64,000 nucleotides of DNA, from NCBI RefSeq assembly GCF_013032005.1, contig NZ_WQBE01000008.1, positions 1-64,000 of the forward strand. Reading direction: 5' to 3'. Numbering within the stretch: the stretch's first letter is position 1; each line of letters opens with the position of its first letter. Shown here in pieces: positions 1 to 8,889 of this stretch. The notes beneath the pieces are model-generated. The model was not told the origin of the DNA. It saw only the letters and a list, made by a program, of their open reading frames with translations, and did not search any database. The DNA comes from Ruegeria atlantica. Its GTDB lineage: Bacteria > Pseudomonadota > Alphaproteobacteria > Rhodobacterales > Rhodobacteraceae. Made by a program: the position numbers and the translations under genes.

Positions 1-1
1 C

Positions 2-73
2 AACGCATATGGCGACAGAAACCTCGTCTGCACATGCCCACCAATGGACGCATACGAAGAAGCCGCAGAATAA
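2..73 (+). CDS. gcvP: Glycine dehydrogenase (decarboxylating) P-protein, C-terminal end only
   Basis: Only the last 23 codons are inside the window; the gene enters from the left edge. The frame reads NAYGDRNLVCTCPPMDAYEE and ends AAE-stop. The YGDRNL..C.CPP pattern matches the C-terminus of P-protein of the glycine cleavage system, which decarboxylates glycine with PLP. A strong terminator follows directly. The assignment rests on a short tail and is therefore good but not certain. Confidence 0.75.
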   Translation, partial: NAYGDRNLVCTCPPMDAYEEAAE

Positions 74-88
74 ACACAAAACACAAAA

Positions 89-115
89 CCCCGCCGGAAT
101 ACCGGCGGGGTTTTT
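89..115 (+). terminator. Rho-independent terminator after gcvP
   Basis: A GC-rich hairpin (89-110, arms CCCCGCCGG and CCGGCGGGG around a short AATA-type loop) is followed at once by five T residues. It closes the gcvP transcript and insulates the serC leader. Confidence 0.85.
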
Positions 116-213
116 CGCCAATAGGAAACCTGTGTTCCAATTTGCGCACCCACCCTATGTCGTTTTCTGCGGGTGAACGGTCTTTTTTGCTTGCTGGATC
201 TGCGAAGGCCTCA

Positions 214-268
214 TACCCCTGTCCGTGGGACACCCCTCCCCAACGAGGGGCGTGTATCTGGAAGGGTA
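214..268 (+). promoter_or_regulatory. Structured serC leader, likely the serC RNA motif
   Basis: The 55 bases before serC can fold as a three-way junction. P1 pairs TACCC (214-218) with GGGTA (264-268). P2 pairs TGTCC (220-224) with GGACA (228-232). P3 pairs CCCCTC (233-238) with GAGGGG (245-250). The 3' strand of P1 contains part of the ribosome-binding site GGAAGGG, which ends 8 bases before the serC ATG, so folding would block translation. A conserved RNA called the serC motif is known upstream of serC in Alphaproteobacteria, and this fits its position. I recall no established ligand. Confidence 0.6.
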
Positions 269-274
269 ATACAC

Positions 275-1429
275 ATGACCATCGAACAACCGGCAACGCG
301 GCCGGCGAATCCGCGTTTTTCCTCGGGCCCCTGCGCCAAACCCCCCACATTTGATCTGTCCAAACTGGCCGATGCCGCGCTGGGTCGGTCGCACCGTGCA
401 GTCGTTGGCAAGGACAAGCTGAAGGCGGCCATTGAAGGCACGCGCGAGGTGCTGGGCATTCCGGCAGATTACAAGATCGGCATCGTTCCCGCCTCGGACA
501 CCGGCGCGGTCGAGATGGCGCTGTGGTCGCTGCTTGGCGAACGCAAGGTCGAGATGCTGGCCTGGGAGAGCTTTGGCTCGGGTTGGGTGACCGATGTTGT
601 CAAGCAGCTAAAGATCGACGCCGAGGTGAAAACGGCCGAGTACGGGCAGATCGTTGATCTCGCATCCGTCGATTTCGCCAATGACGTTGTGTTTACATGG
701 AACGGCACCACCTCGGGTGTGCGGGTTCCCAATGGCAACTGGATTGCGGATGACCGTCAGGGTCTGATGATCTGTGACGCAACCAGCGCAGCCTTTGCGA
801 TGGACCTGCCCTGGGACAAGTTGGATGTCACCACCTTCAGCTGGCAGAAGGTACTGGGTGGTGAGGCCGCGCATGGGATGCTGATCCTGTCACCCCGCGC
901 GGTGGAGCGGCTGGAGAGCTATACCCCTGCATGGCCGCTGCCGAAGATTTTCCGCCTGACCAAAGGCGGCAAACTGATCGATGGTATCTTTACCGGTGCC
1001 ACGATCAACACGCCTTCGATGCTGGCGGTCGAAGATTACCTGTTCGCGCTGGATTGGGCGCGCTCGGTTGGTGGTCTGCAAGGGCTGATCGCCCGAGCTG
1101 ATGCCAATGCCGGTGCGGTGCATGCATTCTGTGACCGGAACGACTGGATCGCCAATCTGGCCGAGGATGCTGCGACGCAGTCGAACACTTCGGTCTGCCT
1201 GAAGTTCACCGATGACCGCATTCAAGATGGCGCAGTCTTTGCCAAAGCCGTGGCGAAACGGTTGGAGGTCGAGAATATCGCGCTGGATATCGGCGCCTAT
1301 CGCGACGCGCCTGCGGGCCTGCGCATCTGGTGCGGTGGTACGGTCGAAACCTCGGATATCGAGGCGATGCTGCCCTGGCTGGCCTGGGCTTTTGAGGCCG
1401 AGATCGCGGCGCAAACCGAAGCCGCCTGA
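275..1429 (+). CDS. serC: Phosphoserine aminotransferase
   Basis: SerC converts 3-phosphohydroxypyruvate and glutamate to phosphoserine and 2-oxoglutarate, the second step of serine synthesis; it also serves pyridoxal phosphate synthesis. The protein is 384 aa. It has the N-terminal [13 protein letters not shown] signature and the PLP-binding lysine in [13 protein letters not shown] (about K192). The ATG at 275 is chosen over the longer open frame because it begins just before the conserved NPRFSSGP block and is preceded by GGAAGGG. serA follows after 58 bases, so the two are probably co-transcribed under the structured leader. Confidence 0.95.
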   Translation: MTIEQPATRPANPRFSSGPCAKPPTFDLSKLADAALGRSHRAVVGKDKLKAAIEGTREVLGIPADYKIGIVPASDTGAVEMALWSLLGERKVEMLAWESFGSGWVTDVVKQLKIDAEVKTAEYGQIVDLASVDFANDVVFTWNGTTSGVRVPNGNWIADDRQGLMICDATSAAFAMDLPWDKLDVTTFSWQKVLGGEAAHGMLILSPRAVERLESYTPAWPLPKIFRLTKGGKLIDGIFTGATINTPSMLAVEDYLFALDWARSVGGLQGLIARADANAGAVHAFCDRNDWIANLAEDAATQSNTSVCLKFTDDRIQDGAVFAKAVAKRLEVENIALDIGAYRDAPAGLRIWCGGTVETSDIEAMLPWLAWAFEAEIAAQTEAA

Positions 1430-1487
1430 CCTTTTTCACCGGGCCCCATCAGGCCCGGACCTTCCCTACAATTCAAGGACCAGAGAT

Positions 1488-3083
1488 ATGGCCCCCAAAG
1501 TACTCGTATCTGACAAGCTCAGCGAAACCGCCGTTCAAATCTTCCGGGATCGCGGCATCGATGTGGATTTCATGCCGGATCTTGGCAAGGACAAAGACAA
1601 ACTGGCCGAGGTGATCGGTCAGTATGACGGCCTTGCCATCCGTTCGGCCACCAAGGTCACGCCGACCCTGCTTGAAAAGGCTGACAACCTGAAAGTCATT
1701 GGCCGCGCTGGCATTGGCACGGACAATGTGGACAAAGAGGCTGCCTCGAAAAAAGGCGTGATCGTGATGAACACGCCTTTTGGCAACATGATCACAACGG
1801 CCGAACATGCGATTGCCATGATGTTCGCCGTTGCGCGGCAAATCCCCGAGGCCAGTACCTCGACCCATGCGGGTAAGTGGGAAAAGTCCAAGTTCATGGG
1901 AATCGAGCTGACCAACAAGACCCTTGGCGTCATCGGCGCGGGCAATATCGGCGGCATCGTTTGCGAACGCGCCTTGGGCCTGAAGATGAAGGTCATCGCC
2001 TATGATCCCTATCTGGGCGAAGAGAAAGCCGCCAAGATGGGCGTGGAAAAGGTCGAACTGGACGAACTGCTGTCGCGGGCAGACTTCATCACCCTGCACG
2101 TGCCGCTGACCGACCAGACCCGTAACATCCTGAGCCGCGAAAACCTGGCCAAGACCAAGCCGGGCGTGCGCATCGTCAACTGTGCCCGTGGTGGTCTGGT
2201 CGACGAAGAGGCGCTGGCCGAACTGCTGCAATCCGGTCACATTGCTGGCGCCGCCTTTGATGTGTTCAGCGAAGAGCCCGCCAAGGAAAACGCCCTGTTC
2301 AACCTGCCCAACGTCGTCTGCACGCCGCATCTGGGTGCGGCCACGACCGAGGCGCAGGAAAACGTGGCGCTGCAGGTGGCCGAGCAGATCTCGAACTATC
2401 TGCTGACAGGAGCGGTGGAAAACGCGCTGAACATGCCCAGCGTCACCGCCGAAGAAGCCAAGATCATGGGGCCGTGGATCAAGCTGGCCGGTCACTTGGG
2501 CAGCTTCATCGGTCAAATGACAGATGAGCCGATCAAGGCGATTAACATCCTCTATGACGGTGTCGCCTCCGAGATGAACCTGGCGGCTCTGAACTGCTCG
2601 GTCGTGGCGGGGATCATGAAGAAGTTCAACCCCGAGGTGAACATGGTCTCAGCTCCGGTAGTCGCCAAAGAGCGTGGCATTCAGATCTCGACCACCAACC
2701 AGGACAAGTCCGGTGCGTTCGAAGGCTACATCAAAGTGACCGTGGTGACCGAAAAACGCGAACGCTCGATCGGTGGCACGGTCTTCAGCGACGGCAAGCC
2801 ACGTTTCATCCAGATCAAGGGTATCAATATCGAGGCCGAGGTGGGTGCGCACATGCTCTACACCACCAACGAGGACGTGCCGGGCATCATCGGTGCACTG
2901 GGTCAGACCATGGGTGACAATGACGTCAACATCGCCAACTTTACCCTTGGCCGGGCGGAAGCAGGCGGCGAAGCCATTGCGTTGCTTTACGTGGACGAGC
3001 CGGTCCCGGCCGAGGCGCGCGCCAAGCTGGCGGAAACCGGTCTGTTCACCCAGATCAAACCGCTGGAGTTCGACGTCGCCTAA
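1488..3083 (+). CDS. serA: D-3-phosphoglycerate dehydrogenase
   Basis: SerA oxidises 3-phosphoglycerate to 3-phosphohydroxypyruvate with NAD and commits carbon to serine. At 531 aa it is the long form. It has an NAD-binding Rossmann motif GVIGAGNIGG near residue 146, the catalytic Arg in NCARGGLVDE and the catalytic His in TPHLGAATTEA. An intervening domain follows, then a C-terminal ACT domain (about 455-525, beginning MLYTTNEDVPG) of the type that senses serine. The ATG at 1488 opens MAPKVLVSDKL. It pairs functionally with upstream serC; serB lies 10 kb away. Confidence 0.96.
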   Translation: MAPKVLVSDKLSETAVQIFRDRGIDVDFMPDLGKDKDKLAEVIGQYDGLAIRSATKVTPTLLEKADNLKVIGRAGIGTDNVDKEAASKKGVIVMNTPFGNMITTAEHAIAMMFAVARQIPEASTSTHAGKWEKSKFMGIELTNKTLGVIGAGNIGGIVCERALGLKMKVIAYDPYLGEEKAAKMGVEKVELDELLSRADFITLHVPLTDQTRNILSRENLAKTKPGVRIVNCARGGLVDEEALAELLQSGHIAGAAFDVFSEEPAKENALFNLPNVVCTPHLGAATTEAQENVALQVAEQISNYLLTGAVENALNMPSVTAEEAKIMGPWIKLAGHLGSFIGQMTDEPIKAINILYDGVASEMNLAALNCSVVAGIMKKFNPEVNMVSAPVVAKERGIQISTTNQDKSGAFEGYIKVTVVTEKRERSIGGTVFSDGKPRFIQIKGINIEAEVGAHMLYTTNEDVPGIIGALGQTMGDNDVNIANFTLGRAEAGGEAIALLYVDEPVPAEARAKLAETGLFTQIKPLEFDVA

Positions 3084-3112
3084 GCAGTGTTGAATTTCTG
3101 GAACAATTCTTG

Positions 3113-3145
3113 CCCGCGCCCCTCAAGGCGCGGGTATTTTCTTTT
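3113..3145 (+). terminator. Rho-independent terminator after serA
   Basis: Arms CCCGCGCC (3113-3120) and GGCGCGGG (3127-3134) enclose CCTCAA and are followed by a T-rich tract. It ends the serC-serA transcript. Confidence 0.8.
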
Positions 3146-3199
3146 CCTGACACGCATTTCGCGCCAAAAGCCGGGTACGCGTTTATCCGAGGGATTTTC

Positions 3200-3928
3200 A
3201 TGACATCCGCCATCTACGCCATCGGCGATATCCACGGGCAGTTAGAGATGCTTGAAAATGCGCTGCACCTTATCGAACAGGACGGTGGGCGGGATGCGCG
3301 GATCGTGTTTTTGGGTGACTATGTAGATCGTGGGCCGGATTGTCGTGGCGTTCTGGACCTTTTGGTCGCTGGGCAAAAGGTCGGACGGAACTGGGTTTTT
3401 CTGTTGGGCAATCATGACCGGATGTTCGCCAGATTCATGCACGATGGTTCAACCGCCGAGGCCAAATTGCGGATCGGCGAGCACTGGCTGCATGCGCGTT
3501 TGGGCGGGACCGAGACGTTGGCGTCATACGGTGTGACGTACACCGAAGAAGAACGCGTTTACAAAATTCTCGACCGCGCAAGGGCAGCGGTGCCGTCGGA
3601 CCATGTCGACTTTCTGAACCGGTTGGTGACGTACCATCACCAAGATGAGGTTCTGTTCGTCCATGCCGGGATTCGCCCCGGTGTATCGCTGGCCGATCAG
3701 ACCGAGGAAGACCTGATCTGGATACGGGGCGAGTTTCTGGATGATCCGCGACCGCACCTGTGGCTGGTGGTCCATGGGCACACACCTGCGGAACAGGCTG
3801 AGCATCGCGGTAACCGGATCAATCTGGACGGAGGTGCCGGGATGGGGCGACCGTTGGTTCCGGCGGTGTTTGAGGGCCGGGATTGCTGGCTGCTCACCAA
3901 CGATGGCCGTGTGCCGCTGATCCCTTAA
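3200..3928 (+). CDS. Metallophosphoesterase, serine/threonine protein phosphatase type
   Basis: This is a 242-aa calcineurin-like phosphoesterase of the bacterial PrpA/ApaH-like kind. It carries the full dimetal motif series in order: GDIHGQ, GDYVDRGPD, GNHDRM, a central VHAGIRPG and a C-terminal VHGHTP. Family members dephosphorylate phosphoproteins or hydrolyse dinucleoside polyphosphates in the cytoplasm; the substrate here cannot be read from sequence. The ATG at 3200 (MTSAIYAIGDIHG) is preferred over an upstream in-frame start because the family begins right at this motif. The stop overlaps the convergent acyl-CoA synthetase by 4 bases. Confidence 0.85.
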   Translation: MTSAIYAIGDIHGQLEMLENALHLIEQDGGRDARIVFLGDYVDRGPDCRGVLDLLVAGQKVGRNWVFLLGNHDRMFARFMHDGSTAEAKLRIGEHWLHARLGGTETLASYGVTYTEEERVYKILDRARAAVPSDHVDFLNRLVTYHHQDEVLFVHAGIRPGVSLADQTEEDLIWIRGEFLDDPRPHLWLVVHGHTPAEQAEHRGNRINLDGGAGMGRPLVPAVFEGRDCWLLTNDGRVPLIP

Positions 3929-5442
3929 CCCTTGGTGAACAGGTCCTTGTAATCCTCACGCAGGAAATTCTTTTGCACCTTGCCCATCGCGTTGCGGGGC
4001 AGCTCTTCCAGCACGATCAGTTTGCGCGGGTGTTTGAACCGGGCCAGCGAGTTCTGCACGTTTGCCAGAATGGCCTCGGGGTCCAGTGTCTGTCCCGGCT
4101 CGGGTACCAGAATGCCGACCGGTGTTTCGCCGAAATCCGGGTGCGGCACGCCGATCACGGCGCTTTCCAACACGCCCGGCTGGTCATCCAGAACCAGCTC
4201 AACCTCTTTGGGGTAAATGTTGTACCCGCCTGAGATGATCAGGTCCTTGCCGCGCCCGACGATATGGACATACCCGTCCGCATCCAAACGCCCCAGATCG
4301 CCGGTGATGAAAAACCCGTCATCGCGCAGCTCGGCGGCGGTTTTCTCGGGCATTTGCCAATAGCCCTGAAACACGTTGGGGCCGCGCACCTCAAGCATGC
4401 CGATCTCACCCTGCGGCAAGTCTGCACCAGTTTCAGGGTCGGTCACCTTCAGTTCGACGCCGGGCAGGGGAAAGCCTACCGTGCCTGGACGACGTTCGCC
4501 GTCATGGGGGTTCGAAGTGCTCATGTTGGTCTCGGTCATGCCGTACCTCTCAAGGATACGGTGGCCAGTGCGCGCCTCGAACCGCTCATGGGTCTCTGCC
4601 AGTAACGGCGCCGAGCCCGAGATGAACAAACGCATGTGCCGGGTCAGATCGCCGGTGAACCGCTCATCGCCCAGTAAGCGGGTGTAAAAGGTTGGAACTC
4701 CCATCATCGTCGTGGCCTGCGGCATCAGCCGCAACATGCCTTCAAGATCGAATTTCGGCAAAAAGATCATCGACCCGCCCGCGAACAGCGCCACATTTGT
4801 CGCCACGAACAGCCCGTGCGTGTGAAAGATTGGCAGCGCATGCAGCAGCACGTCATCCGCCGTGAACCGCCACTCCTGCACTAGCGTTTCAGCGTTTGAC
4901 AGCAGATTGGCATGCGTCAGCATCGCGCCCTTCGATCGTCCCGTTGTACCCGAAGTATAAAGGAATGCGGCCAGATCATCCTCGGACCGCTGGACCGGCT
5001 CAAACGCGGGTAACATCCCCAGCGCCCGCCGCATAAGGCTTCCCGAACCATCGGCGTTGAGCGTCTCTAACCGGGCGTCTTGGGCGGCGGCGATGGGGGC
5101 CAGCCCCTGTTCTTTTGCGGCGTCACAGACAACCAGTTTCGCACCGCTGTTTTCGATGAAATATTGCAACTCGGCCGTGGTGTATCCGGTATTCAGTGGC
5201 AGAAAGATCAATCCGGTCTGCACGCAGGCAGCATAGAGCGCCAGCGCCTGGGGCGATTTTTCCACCTGTACGGCCACGCGTTCACCGGGCTCAAGTTCGT
5301 ATCCGCTTAGGGTATTGGCGATCTGCGCGGCCATGTCCAGAAAATCGGCATGGGTCAGGATCTGACCATCAGGAAGATGAAGAAACGGTGTGTGTTTGCC
5401 CGCGTGAATGCCAAACAGCCGTTCGTACAGCGGGTTACCCAT
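3925..5442 (-). CDS. matB: Malonyl-CoA synthetase (acyl-adenylate-forming)
   Basis: A 505-aa member of the ANL superfamily. It has the AMP-binding loop YTSGTTGRSKGA (about 162-173), the adenylate motif ERYGMTETNM near 300, and the C-terminal catalytic lysine in NAMGKVQK. The stretch GMTETNMSTSNP followed by GERRPGTVGFPLPG is typical of MatB, which activates malonate with ATP and CoA; basic residues in this family hold the second carboxylate. No malonate decarboxylase or transporter is adjacent, so its source of malonate is unknown. A closely related acyl-CoA ligase with another short dicarboxylate remains possible. Confidence 0.8.
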   Translation of the reverse strand: MGNPLYERLFGIHAGKHTPFLHLPDGQILTHADFLDMAAQIANTLSGYELEPGERVAVQVEKSPQALALYAACVQTGLIFLPLNTGYTTAELQYFIENSGAKLVVCDAAKEQGLAPIAAAQDARLETLNADGSGSLMRRALGMLPAFEPVQRSEDDLAAFLYTSGTTGRSKGAMLTHANLLSNAETLVQEWRFTADDVLLHALPIFHTHGLFVATNVALFAGGSMIFLPKFDLEGMLRLMPQATTMMGVPTFYTRLLGDERFTGDLTRHMRLFISGSAPLLAETHERFEARTGHRILERYGMTETNMSTSNPHDGERRPGTVGFPLPGVELKVTDPETGADLPQGEIGMLEVRGPNVFQGYWQMPEKTAAELRDDGFFITGDLGRLDADGYVHIVGRGKDLIISGGYNIYPKEVELVLDDQPGVLESAVIGVPHPDFGETPVGILVPEPGQTLDPEAILANVQNSLARFKHPRKLIVLEELPRNAMGKVQKNFLREDYKDLFTKG

Positions 5443-5524
5443 TTCGTCTTTCCTTTGCGTCTGCTCAATCTTGGGTGAATCTGTATCGGATTGAGCAGAG
5501 GGTAAAGAGAAATCCGGGCGCGGT

Positions 5525-6229
5525 TTAGAATTGCGTGGTCATGCGATACCCGGCGGCAAAGAACATCTTGGCAAAGGTCACGGGCTGACCCTGCAACCAG
5601 GTGATGCGCTCTCCGGTAAAGACGGGTTCTCCTTCGGGGACGTCCAGAAACCCGGCGAGTGTTGTATCGGCACGGCTGGCCAGAAAACTCAGTTCGACAT
5701 TGGTGAAGGGCAGGGTCTGGATCAGCCACTCATTCGGTCCGATCTGCGAGAAATCTGCCTGCTCCACCTGCGGGACCGAGGCCGTGACGATCCAGCGATC
5801 CTCAAACTGAAACGGCGTGTTGCCGTTGAAATGCATGCAGCGAACATGCATCACGCTTTGCTCCTCAGACAGAGCCAATCGGGCGCTTAGCCATTCCGGA
5901 GCAGTCTCTAACTTAGAAGAAACCAGCGCATAGCGATACGTGCCGCCCATCGCCTCAACCTCGTCCCGGACCATGGGGATGGTGAAACGGGCCTGTCGCT
6001 GCGGTGCGCTCAACACCCGCGTACCAGCCTTGCGCCGGCGTTCCAGATAGCCCTCGTCAGCTAACTCCCGTAGGGCGCGGTTCACTGTTGTGCGGGTGCA
6101 GGAAAACTCGACCGCAAGATCCTGTTCGTTGGGCAACAGAGAGTCGGGCTGCCACTCGCCCGATCGGATGCGGGACAGAACGGTTTTCTTGATGTCTTTG
6201 TAGCTGGTGGTGTCACTGGATTGGGGCAT
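5525..6229 (-). CDS. hutC: HutC, GntR-family histidine utilisation repressor
   Basis: A 234-aa GntR/HutC regulator. The N-terminal winged helix (about 8-75) has the typical SLLPNEQDLAVEFSCTRTTVNRALREL helix-turn-helix region. The C-terminal UTRA-type ligand domain ends in FFAAGYRMTTQF. HutC is released from DNA by urocanate in known systems. The ATG at 6229 is chosen because the longer frame adds a non-conserved stretch inside the upstream gene end. It lies 13 bases downstream of hutF and is probably co-transcribed with it, which gives autoregulation. Confidence 0.9.
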   Translation of the reverse strand: MPQSSDTTSYKDIKKTVLSRIRSGEWQPDSLLPNEQDLAVEFSCTRTTVNRALRELADEGYLERRRKAGTRVLSAPQRQARFTIPMVRDEVEAMGGTYRYALVSSKLETAPEWLSARLALSEEQSVMHVRCMHFNGNTPFQFEDRWIVTASVPQVEQADFSQIGPNEWLIQTLPFTNVELSFLASRADTTLAGFLDVPEGEPVFTGERITWLQGQPVTFAKMFFAAGYRMTTQF

Positions 6230-6242
6230 GATGACCGTTCCT

Positions 6243-7598
6243 TTAGACCGAGGCCAGCAGGCCCGCAATCGCGGATCTATAGGCGGATAAGATCTGATCA
6301 CGTGCGACGTGCCGGCCCTGTTTCACCATGTGGCGTCCGGCAGACCACAAGTCAGTTACCAGTCCATCAGGGGCGGCAAAACACAGTCCATCCAGCAATT
6401 GATCGTCCGTCAATGCGCAGAGCGTCGGGTGGGTCCGGTCAATGGCCAGCAGATCAGCTAACTTGCCCTCGGCAATCTCACCGGCGTCACGTCCAAGCGC
6501 TTGGGCCCCACCTCGCGCGGCACCGGTAAAAAGCGCATGCCCGACCGAGCCTTCGCCCGGTACTAGGACGGCACGTTGATGATCGCGCAAACGTTGGGAG
6601 TATTCCAGGGTGCGCAGTTCCTCTGGCAAGGAAATCTTAATATTAGAGTCTGATCCGACCCCAAATCGTCCGTTTTCTGCGACGTAGGTCGCGCCGTTGA
6701 AAATACCATCGCCCAGATTGGCCTCGGTGATCGGGCACAGCCCCGCCACAGCACCGGACTGGGCCAGCGTGCGGGTTTCGGCATCGGTCATATGGGTGGC
6801 ATGGATCAGACACCACCGCGCGTTCACGTCTGCATTGTCCAGCAGCCAGGCCACCGGACGCTGGCCCAACGCGGATTGTACGTCGGCGACTTCCTGAACC
6901 TGTTCGGCGATATGGATATGGACCGGACCCTTGGGTGTGTTTTGCAGCAGTTCGCGCAGGTCTGTCGGTGAAGTTGCGCGCAAGGAATGTGGCGCAACCC
7001 CCAATATAGAGTCAGTGTGTGGCAGTTTATTACGGCAATCATCCACCAAATTCAAAAACCGGGACACATCATTGCTGAACCGCAACTGCCCACCTGACAG
7101 CGGGTCCTGCGCAACGCCGCCATAGGTGTAGAGGACCGGTAAATGAGTCAGACCGATCCCTGACTGGTGTGCGGCGGAAAAGATACGCTGGCTTAGTTCC
7201 GAGAGTTGATCGTAGGCCGCGCCGCCGGGTTGGTTATGGACATAGTGGAATTCACCGACCGAGGCATACCCGGCCTCCTGCATCTCCATGAAAACCAGTG
7301 CGGCGATGGCTTCGATCTGGTCGGGCGTCAACCGATCCAGAAAGCGATACATCAGGTTGCGCCATGTCCAGAAACTCTCGCGTCCGGCCATGCGGGTTTC
7401 CGTCATGCCCGCCATGGCCCGTTGAAAGGTGTGGCTGTGCAGGTTTGCCAAAGCGGGCAAAAGAACGTCAACGCGCGTATCATCGGGCAATGCCGACGCC
7501 TGGTACTGCACCCGGCTGATACGCCCATGGTCGATTTCTACTCGCACATCGTGAACCCAATCAGAGCCTAATAAAGCTGTCTTGGCATGAATCTGCAT
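6243..7598 (-). CDS. hutF: Formimidoylglutamate deiminase
   Basis: HutF removes ammonia from N-formimino-L-glutamate to give N-formyl-L-glutamate, the branch of histidine catabolism completed by HutG. The protein (451 aa) is an amidohydrolase-fold enzyme with the metal motif [16 protein letters not shown], a later HIAEQVQEV histidine and [11 protein letters not shown] near the C-terminal third. Two ATGs lie close together (7610 and 7598). I chose 7598 because GGAAA sits at good spacing before it, while nothing convincing precedes 7610. It faces hutI across an 82-base control region. Confidence 0.93.
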   Translation of the reverse strand: MQIHAKTALLGSDWVHDVRVEIDHGRISRVQYQASALPDDTRVDVLLPALANLHSHTFQRAMAGMTETRMAGRESFWTWRNLMYRFLDRLTPDQIEAIAALVFMEMQEAGYASVGEFHYVHNQPGGAAYDQLSELSQRIFSAAHQSGIGLTHLPVLYTYGGVAQDPLSGGQLRFSNDVSRFLNLVDDCRNKLPHTDSILGVAPHSLRATSPTDLRELLQNTPKGPVHIHIAEQVQEVADVQSALGQRPVAWLLDNADVNARWCLIHATHMTDAETRTLAQSGAVAGLCPITEANLGDGIFNGATYVAENGRFGVGSDSNIKISLPEELRTLEYSQRLRDHQRAVLVPGEGSVGHALFTGAARGGAQALGRDAGEIAEGKLADLLAIDRTHPTLCALTDDQLLDGLCFAAPDGLVTDLWSAGRHMVKQGRHVARDQILSAYRSAIAGLLASV

Positions 7599-7611
7599 TT
7601 TGATTTCCATA

Positions 7612-7644
7612 ATGTGTAGACTTCATATCTTTACACCTATACAT
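7612..7644. promoter_or_regulatory. Candidate HutC operator between hutF and hutI
   Basis: The divergent intergenic region holds an imperfect inverted repeat: ATGTGTAG at 7612-7619 and CTATACAT at 7637-7644, matching 7 of 8 positions. The region is AT-rich compared with its surroundings. Its position between hutF and hutI would let HutC repress both arms of the regulon. This is inferred from symmetry and context only. Confidence 0.45.
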
Positions 7645-7680
7645 AAAAATCAAACAAGAGGGGAGCCGAAAAGAATCGCC

Positions 7681-8889
7681 ATGACCAGAAAAGCGGTCTT
7701 ACTCAGCGCCAGGATGGCCACGATGTCAGAAGGGGGCACGCCCTATGGGCTGTGTCGGGATGCAGCGATCGCCGTTAACGGGGCAAAGATTGTCTGGGTC
7801 GGTGAACGCCAGGACCTGCCGCCGGAATATGCTGATTGGCCGGTCGAGGATTTCGGTGAACGGTTGATCACTCCGGCGCTGATTGACGCGCATACCCATG
7901 TGGTGTTCGGCGGAAACCGCGCAACTGAGTTTGAAATGCGGCTGAATGGCGCCTCATACGAGGACATCGCCCGTGCCGGGGGTGGTATCCTCTCCACGGT
8001 CAACGCCACGCGGTCCGCCAGCGCTGAGATGCTTTTGTCAGATGCTCTAACCCGCGTGGACGCCCTGATTGCCGAGGGTGTCAGCACCCTTGAGGTCAAG
8101 TCGGGCTATGGGTTGGATACCGAGACCGAATTGAAGATGCTGCGCGTTGCCCGCCGGATCGGTGAAACCCGCCCTATCCGCGTCAAAACCAGCTTTCTGG
8201 GCGCACATGCAGTGCCGCCGGAATATGCCGAATGCCCCGACGACTATATTCGCGAGGTCTGCATCCCAACCCTGCGCGCGACCCATGCCGAGGGGCTGGT
8301 GGACGCGGTGGATGGGTTCTGCGAAGGAATCGCCTTTAACCCCGCACAAATCGCCCTGGTTTTTGATGTGGCGCAAGAGCTGGGCCTGCCGGTGAAACTG
8401 CATGCCGAGCAGTTGTCCAATCTGGGGGGGGCGCAACTGGCGGCCTCTTACGGGGCTTTGTCGGCGGATCACATCGAATACCTGGATGCCAATGGTGTAT
8501 CAGCCATGGCAAAGGCCGGAACCACGGCCGTGCTGTTGCCGGGCGCGTTTTACACACTGCGAGAAACGCAGGTGCCACCCGTTGATCTGCTGCGCCAGCA
8601 TCAAGTGCCAATGGCTTTGGCGACTGACTGCAATCCCGGTTCTTCGCCGCTGACCTCGCTGCTGCTGACCATGAACATGGGCTGCACACTGTTTCGTCTT
8701 ACGCCTGAAGAGGCGCTGGCTGGTGTCACCCGCAACGCCGCGCGCGCGTTGGGGATCAACGATGCGGGCACTCTCGCGCCGGGGCATAGGGCGGATCTGG
8801 CGATCTGGAATGTCACTCATCCGGCGGAACTGGCCTATCGCGTCGGCTTCAACCCACTGCATAAACGTCTTTTCGGAGGGATCGAATGA
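7681..8889 (+). CDS. hutI: Imidazolonepropionase
   Basis: HutI hydrolyses 4-imidazolone-5-propionate to N-formimino-L-glutamate. The 402-aa protein is an amidohydrolase with the metal-binding [10 protein letters not shown], a middle [20 protein letters not shown] block ([11 protein letters not shown]), [12 protein letters not shown] and [10 protein letters not shown] near the C-terminus, all diagnostic of HutI. The ATG at 7681 ([10 protein letters not shown]) is chosen over an upstream frame start inside the hut control region. It is the first gene of the rightward hut operon and overlaps hutH by 4 bases (ATGA). Confidence 0.95.
   Translation: MTRKAVLLSARMATMSEGGTPYGLCRDAAIAVNGAKIVWVGERQDLPPEYADWPVEDFGERLITPALIDAHTHVVFGGNRATEFEMRLNGASYEDIARAGGGILSTVNATRSASAEMLLSDALTRVDALIAEGVSTLEVKSGYGLDTETELKMLRVARRIGETRPIRVKTSFLGAHAVPPEYAECPDDYIREVCIPTLRATHAEGLVDAVDGFCEGIAFNPAQIALVFDVAQELGLPVKLHAEQLSNLGGAQLAASYGALSADHIEYLDANGVSAMAKAGTTAVLLPGAFYTLRETQVPPVDLLRQHQVPMALATDCNPGSSPLTSLLLTMNMGCTLFRLTPEEALAGVTRNAARALGINDAGTLAPGHRADLAIWNVTHPAELAYRVGFNPLHKRLFGGIE

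Noticed and set aside
1473..2516. A 347-codon minus-strand open frame opposite serA
   Set aside because: It is the antisense shadow of a GC-rich gene and carries no domain, while serA on the plus strand is certain.
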